From Crocinitomicaceae bacterium (GTDB lineage Bacteria; Bacteroidota; Bacteroidia; Flavobacteriales_D; Crocinitomicaceae), in assembly GCA_024643585.1 (NCBI GenBank), contig JAHEMP010000151.1, positions 1-5,989 of the forward strand: DNA of 5,989 nucleotides, in the 5' to 3' direction. Below, in pieces: positions 1-3,224 of this stretch. The notes beneath the pieces were generated by a model. That model worked only from the letters and a program-made list of their open reading frames with translations. It was not told the origin of the DNA and made no database searches. The first letter of the stretch is position 1. Every line of letters begins with the position of its first letter. Made by a program: the position numbers and the translations under genes.

Positions 1-131
1 ATCCAGAAGGGGATGATCAACCTAATAAAAAATACTACGATCCTCGTAAATGGTTACGAGAAGGAGAATTGACATTTATTGCACGTTTGGAAAAAGCATT
101 TGCTGATTTAAACAATTTGAACACACTGTAA
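1..131 (+). CDS. fbaA: Class II fructose-bisphosphate aldolase, C-terminal fragment (5' end outside the window)
   Basis: This is the last 42 codons of an open frame that enters from the left edge (first full codon at 3-5) and stops with TAA at 129-131. The readable tail contains YYDPRKWLREGE and then ARLEKAFADLNNLNTL. This closely resembles the C-terminus of E. coli-type class II (zinc-dependent) fructose-bisphosphate aldolase, which ends with a DPR.WLR segment and an ARLE.AF..LN helix. The family interconverts fructose-1,6-bisphosphate with dihydroxyacetone phosphate and glyceraldehyde-3-phosphate in the cytoplasm. The zinc ligands and catalytic residues lie upstream and cannot be checked here. 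accD starts 22 bp downstream on the same strand with no terminator between, so the two are probably co-transcribed. The identification rests on a short but characteristic tail. Confidence 0.85.
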   Translation, partial: PEGDDQPNKKYYDPRKWLREGELTFIARLEKAFADLNNLNTL

Positions 132-153
132 TAATTATTGTAAAGAAAAAACT

Positions 154-999
154 ATGAGTTGGTTTCAAAGAAGAAAAGAGGGAATTACAACCTCAACAAA
201 AGAAAAGAAAGAAACGCCAGAAGGTCTGTGGCAAAAGTGTAGTAACTGCAAAACACTTTTCACAGCCGAGGATTTGGTTAAAAACAATTGGGTATGCGAT
301 CGTTGCAATAACCACGAAAGAATAGGTTCGGAGGAGTATTTCAGCATTATTTTTGATGATAACAAATTCAAAGAACTTGATGCTAAATTGACCTCGGGAG
401 ATCCATTAAACTTTGTAGATACAAAGAAATATACCGACCGAATTAAAAATACACAAAAAGCGACAGGTCTAACCGATGCTATTCGCACAGCCGTAGGCAA
501 AATGAATGGTGAGAATTTTGTAGTTGCTTGTATGGACTTTTCTTTCATTGGCGGTTCCATGGGTTCTGTAATGGGAGAAAAGACTGCTCGCGCTATTGAC
601 CATGCAATTAAAATAAAAGCGCCATTTATGATAATCTCCAAATCAGGCGGTGCACGTATGATGGAAGCTGGTTTTTCTTTGATGCAAATGGCTAAAATAT
701 CTGGAAAATTAGGTCAATTGGCTGAGGCAGGCTTACCTTACATTTCATTTTTGACCGACCCGACAACAGGAGGGGTGACAGCATCCTTCGCCATGTTGGG
801 TGACTTGAATATTGCTGAACCTGAGGCCTTAATCGGTTTCGCAGGTCCACGAGTGGTTAAAGAAACAATTGGTAGAGATTTGCCAGAAGGATTCCAAACA
901 GCAGAATTCGTTTTGGAGCATGGCTTTTTAGACTATATCGTTGATAGAACACACTTAAAAGAAACATTGTCGCAAAGCTTGAGTTTTTTCAAGAATTGA
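154..999 (+). CDS. accD: Acetyl-CoA carboxylase carboxyltransferase subunit beta (AccD)
   Basis: This 281-residue protein has the normal length and layout of AccD. With AccA it transfers the carboxyl group from carboxybiotin on AccB to acetyl-CoA, giving malonyl-CoA, the committed step of fatty acid synthesis in the cytoplasm. An N-terminal four-cysteine zinc ribbon is intact (C29, C32, C48, C51; C-x2-C-x15-C-x2-C). The crotonase-like carboxyltransferase core follows, with GGSMGSVMGEK (133-143), SGGARMMEA (164-172), DPTTGGVTASFAMLGD (202-217) and AEPEALIGFAGPRV (221-234), all hallmark AccD segments. The N-terminus MSWFQRRKEGI fits the usual Bacteroidota AccD start, which supports the ATG at 154. 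The leader is A-rich (AAAGAAAAAACT) without a clear Shine-Dalgarno, which is common in this phylum. accA is not in the window, so the two carboxyltransferase subunits are encoded apart or at some distance. The gene probably lies in an operon with the aldolase and is closed by the hairpin at 1023-1054. Confidence 0.97.
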   Translation: MSWFQRRKEGITTSTKEKKETPEGLWQKCSNCKTLFTAEDLVKNNWVCDRCNNHERIGSEEYFSIIFDDNKFKELDAKLTSGDPLNFVDTKKYTDRIKNTQKATGLTDAIRTAVGKMNGENFVVACMDFSFIGGSMGSVMGEKTARAIDHAIKIKAPFMIISKSGGARMMEAGFSLMQMAKISGKLGQLAEAGLPYISFLTDPTTGGVTASFAMLGDLNIAEPEALIGFAGPRVVKETIGRDLPEGFQTAEFVLEHGFLDYIVDRTHLKETLSQSLSFFKN

Positions 1000-1022
1000 G
1001 TGAACTAAACTTTTGTCAATAT

Positions 1023-1054
1023 AAAAAAGGCTTTCCATGTGGAAAGCCTTTTTT
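1023..1054. terminator. Bidirectional intrinsic terminator between accD and the aminotransferase
   Basis: A perfect 14-bp inverted repeat (AAAAAAGGCTTTCC / GGAAAGCCTTTTTT) flanks a 4-nt ATGT loop. Each arm carries a six-base A or T run, so both strands read as a stem with a GC-containing core followed by a U-tract. It lies 23 bp after the accD stop and 42 bp beyond the stop of the convergent aminotransferase, so it can end transcription from both sides. Confidence 0.9.
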
Positions 1055-1096
1055 AATTTTATAATATTCTTAGAGTTGAAAAGGATTTTCGCTGTT

Positions 1097-2323
1097 TTAA
1101 GCTTCAGCTTCCGCAGCAATCTCCGCTTCTATTCTTCCTGGATAAACTTTCAAAGCTTCTCTCAAGCACTCAACTGCAGCAATTAATGACGACTGTTGCA
1201 ATACATAAGCCAGTCGGGCCTCCTGTTTTCCTGCGCCTGGAGTGGAATAAAAACCAGTAGCCGGAGCCATCATGACAGTTGCATTTTGGTAACTGAAATC
1301 CTCTAACAACCACTGACAGAATGTTTCAGTGTCATCTACAGGGAATTTTGCCACACAGTAAAATGCTCCTTTTGGCATAGGGCAGAATACCCCTGGAATA
1401 CTGTTCAATCCGTCCACTAATAAATTTCTTCTTTGAACATATTCATCAATAACATCGTCATAATAGCTTTGAGGAGCATTTAAAGCAGCTTCAGCGGCAT
1501 ATTGGTCGATAGTTGGAGGTGATAGTCGTGCCTGAGCAAATTTCATCACAGCACTCATTACATCTTTGTTTTTGGATACAATACATCCGATTCGAGCCCC
1601 ACACATGGAGAAACGTTTCGAAACTGAGTCTATCATGATTACGTTTTGCTCTATACCCTCCAAGTTCATAACAGACATTGGGACAGCGCCATCGTAACAG
1701 AATTCTCTATATACTTCGTCAGAAAACAAGTACAAATCGTGCTTTTGAACGATTGATTTAAGTTTTAATAATTCTTCTTTAGAATACAAATAACCTGTCG
1801 GATTACCTGGATTACAGATAATTATAGCTTTTGTTTTATCAGTAATCTTATCTTCAAATTCAGAAATGGGAGGTAAGGCAAATCCTGACTCAATACTGGA
1901 TGAAACGGGAACAACTTTTAACCCAGCTGTAATAGCAAAAGCGTTGTAGTTTGCATAAAATGGTTCTGGAATGATTACTTCGTCTCCAGGATTACATGTC
2001 GACATTAAGCCAAAAATCAAGGCTTCAGATCCTCCTGTTGTAACAATTATTTCTTCATGAGTTACATGGATATCACTTTTAGCATAGGCTTCAGTCAATT
2101 TTCGGCGGTATTGCTCAAAACCAGCTGAATGACTGTACTCCAAGACACGTTGATCAAAGGTACGAATAGCGTCTAACGCCAATTCAGGCATTTCAATGTC
2201 AGGTTGACCGATATTTAAGTGATAAACGGAAACACCTTTAGCGAATGCTTTTTCTGCAAAAGGAACCAATTTACGAATAGGAGAAGAAGGCATTGCTAAT
2301 CCTTTCTGTGATATTTTCGGCAT
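1097..2323 (-). CDS. Pyridoxal-phosphate-dependent class I/II aminotransferase (aspartate aminotransferase-like)
   Basis: This 408-residue cytoplasmic enzyme has fold-type I aminotransferase signatures in the expected order. They are NIGQPD (37-42), the cofactor phosphate-binding GGSEAL (97-102), NPGNPTG (171-177) with the conserved Asn174, SDEVY (201-205) with Asp202 facing the pyridine nitrogen and Tyr205, and SVSKRFSMCGARIG (233-246). In the last, Lys236 is the expected Schiff-base lysine and Arg244 the phosphate-contacting arginine. Arg370 in EARLAYV fits the arginine that binds the substrate alpha-carboxylate. All key residues are present, so an active enzyme is expected. Substrate specificity cannot be read from the sequence; aspartate, aromatic or branched amino acids are all possible, so no symbol is given. 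The start at 2323 yields the N-terminus MPKISQKGLAMP..PIRKL, usual for this Bacteroidota family; Met11 is a less likely alternative. The C-terminus carries a short Ala/Glu-rich tail (IEAEIAAEAEA). It is transcribed alone, divergently from the dipeptidase gene. Confidence 0.93.
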   Translation of the reverse strand: MPKISQKGLAMPSSPIRKLVPFAEKAFAKGVSVYHLNIGQPDIEMPELALDAIRTFDQRVLEYSHSAGFEQYRRKLTEAYAKSDIHVTHEEIIVTTGGSEALIFGLMSTCNPGDEVIIPEPFYANYNAFAITAGLKVVPVSSSIESGFALPPISEFEDKITDKTKAIIICNPGNPTGYLYSKEELLKLKSIVQKHDLYLFSDEVYREFCYDGAVPMSVMNLEGIEQNVIMIDSVSKRFSMCGARIGCIVSKNKDVMSAVMKFAQARLSPPTIDQYAAEAALNAPQSYYDDVIDEYVQRRNLLVDGLNSIPGVFCPMPKGAFYCVAKFPVDDTETFCQWLLEDFSYQNATVMMAPATGFYSTPGAGKQEARLAYVLQQSSLIAAVECLREALKVYPGRIEAEIAAEAEA

Positions 2324-2382
2324 AATTTGTATAATTTGGTTTCAAATTTAAGTAGAAAGAACGAAGTTTTATAGAAAATTGA
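2324..2382. promoter_or_regulatory. Divergent intergenic promoter region with a TAnnTTTG-type -7 element and a tandem ATAATTTG repeat
   Basis: This 59-bp gap must hold the start signals of both divergent genes. On the minus strand, positions 2350 to 2343 read TAAATTTG, an exact match to the Bacteroidota -7 consensus TAnnTTTG. It would give the aminotransferase mRNA a leader of roughly 15 nt. No TTG -33 element is seen at the usual spacing. On the plus strand ATAATTTG occurs twice in tandem (2322-2329 and 2331-2338), and the second copy includes TATAAT at 2330-2335, a possible -10/-7 element for the dipeptidase gene. Neither start codon has a convincing Shine-Dalgarno. The promoter assignments are inferred from pattern alone. 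Confidence 0.45.
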
Positions 2383-3162
2383 ATGAACCAATACGGAAAA
2401 TATGTAAAAATCTTCATTTTTGCTGCATTTGCGGTTCATTCTTCATGCGGTCAAAATACAGATAATGAAGATTCGAGATTGAATAAAAAGGACCCAAAAA
2501 GCACGAAAAGAATCACGGTCGAGGATGAAGAGGTAAATTCGGTTGAAAATAAAAACCTGCCAACATTTGATCGACCGAAAGGACTTGTTGATATACAAAC
2601 TATTAATCCGAACATTCGAGTTGAGTTAAAATATGCTACTAGTGATAACTTTATGAAAATGAAGTTGTATGATACTTTAACAAATGCCTATCTACAAAAA
2701 GAAGTAGCAGTACGTTTAGGCAAATGCCAGGATTTTTTAAATACCATTGATAACAATCTCTATTTGTTGATCTATGATGCTATCCGTCCCATAAGCGTCC
2801 AACAAAAAATGTGGAATGCATTGGATTCTATTCCTGTATCGGAAAGGGTAAAATTTGTAAGCAACCCCATAAATCGAAGTATTCATAATTATGGGGCGGC
2901 TGTCGATGTGACGATATGTAATGAAAATGGAATTCCACTAGACATGGGAGCCGAATACGATGATCTTCGAAAAATAGCTTACCCGTCCATGGAGGCTCAC
3001 TTTTTAAAAACCGGAGAGCTTACAGATAATCAGCTTCAAAACAGAATGCTTTTAAGAAGGGTAATGGCAAGTCAAGGTTTCCGAAATATTCCTACTGAAT
3101 GGTGGCATTTTAATGCTTTCTCAAGACAAGTAGTTAAAGAAAAATTCCAACCCTTGTATTAA
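2383..3162 (+). CDS. VanX-family D-alanyl-D-alanine dipeptidase (peptidase M15D), probable exported lipoprotein
   Basis: This 259-residue protein has a short basic N-terminus and a hydrophobic segment (about 8-18) ending at HSSC with Cys22. That suggests a lipoprotein signal, although His at -3 is unusual. A charged, low-complexity linker follows (about 23-60), then the catalytic domain. VanX/DdpX hallmarks are present: YDAIRP (131-136) with Arg135 matching the transition-state arginine, SIHNYGAAVD (166-175) with His168 and Asp175 as zinc ligands, and EWWHF (239-243) with Glu239 as general base and His242 as third zinc ligand. The H-x6-D and E-x2-H spacings equal those of VanX. The family is zinc-dependent and hydrolyses the D-Ala-D-Ala dipeptide. 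Export would place it in the periplasm, so wall recycling or nutrient use is a more natural role than vancomycin resistance, and no vanH/vanA-type partners lie nearby. An in-frame TGA (2380-2382) directly precedes the ATG, and the next Met (91) would remove the signal, so this start is secure. Confidence 0.88.
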   Translation: MNQYGKYVKIFIFAAFAVHSSCGQNTDNEDSRLNKKDPKSTKRITVEDEEVNSVENKNLPTFDRPKGLVDIQTINPNIRVELKYATSDNFMKMKLYDTLTNAYLQKEVAVRLGKCQDFLNTIDNNLYLLIYDAIRPISVQQKMWNALDSIPVSERVKFVSNPINRSIHNYGAAVDVTICNENGIPLDMGAEYDDLRKIAYPSMEAHFLKTGELTDNQLQNRMLLRRVMASQGFRNIPTEWWHFNAFSRQVVKEKFQPLY

Positions 3163-3181
3163 TTAGCTGATAGGCTAAAAA

Positions 3182-3211
3182 AAAAGCCAGTTCAATTTTG
3201 AACTGGCTTTT
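3182..3211. terminator. Bidirectional intrinsic terminator between the dipeptidase and the repeat-protein gene
   Basis: A 13-bp inverted repeat (AAAAGCCAGTTCA / TGAACTGGCTTTT) flanks a 4-nt ATTT loop. The left arm extends an A-run of nine bases and the right arm ends in TTTT, so the hairpin works as a terminator read from either strand, more strongly for the minus-strand gene. It starts 19 bp after the dipeptidase stop and lies 13 bp beyond the stop of the convergent gene. Confidence 0.87.
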
Positions 3212-3224
3212 GTATCTTCAAATC

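Noticed and set aside
165..641. Long open frame on the minus strand inside accD
   Set aside because: It lies wholly within a strongly supported accD and has no recognisable domain; it is a shadow of the real gene.
2383..3162. Vancomycin-resistance vanX as part of a van cluster
   Set aside because: No vanH, vanA/B-type ligase or vanRS genes lie nearby, the protein appears exported, and the host is a Gram-negative-type bacterium; only family membership is supported.
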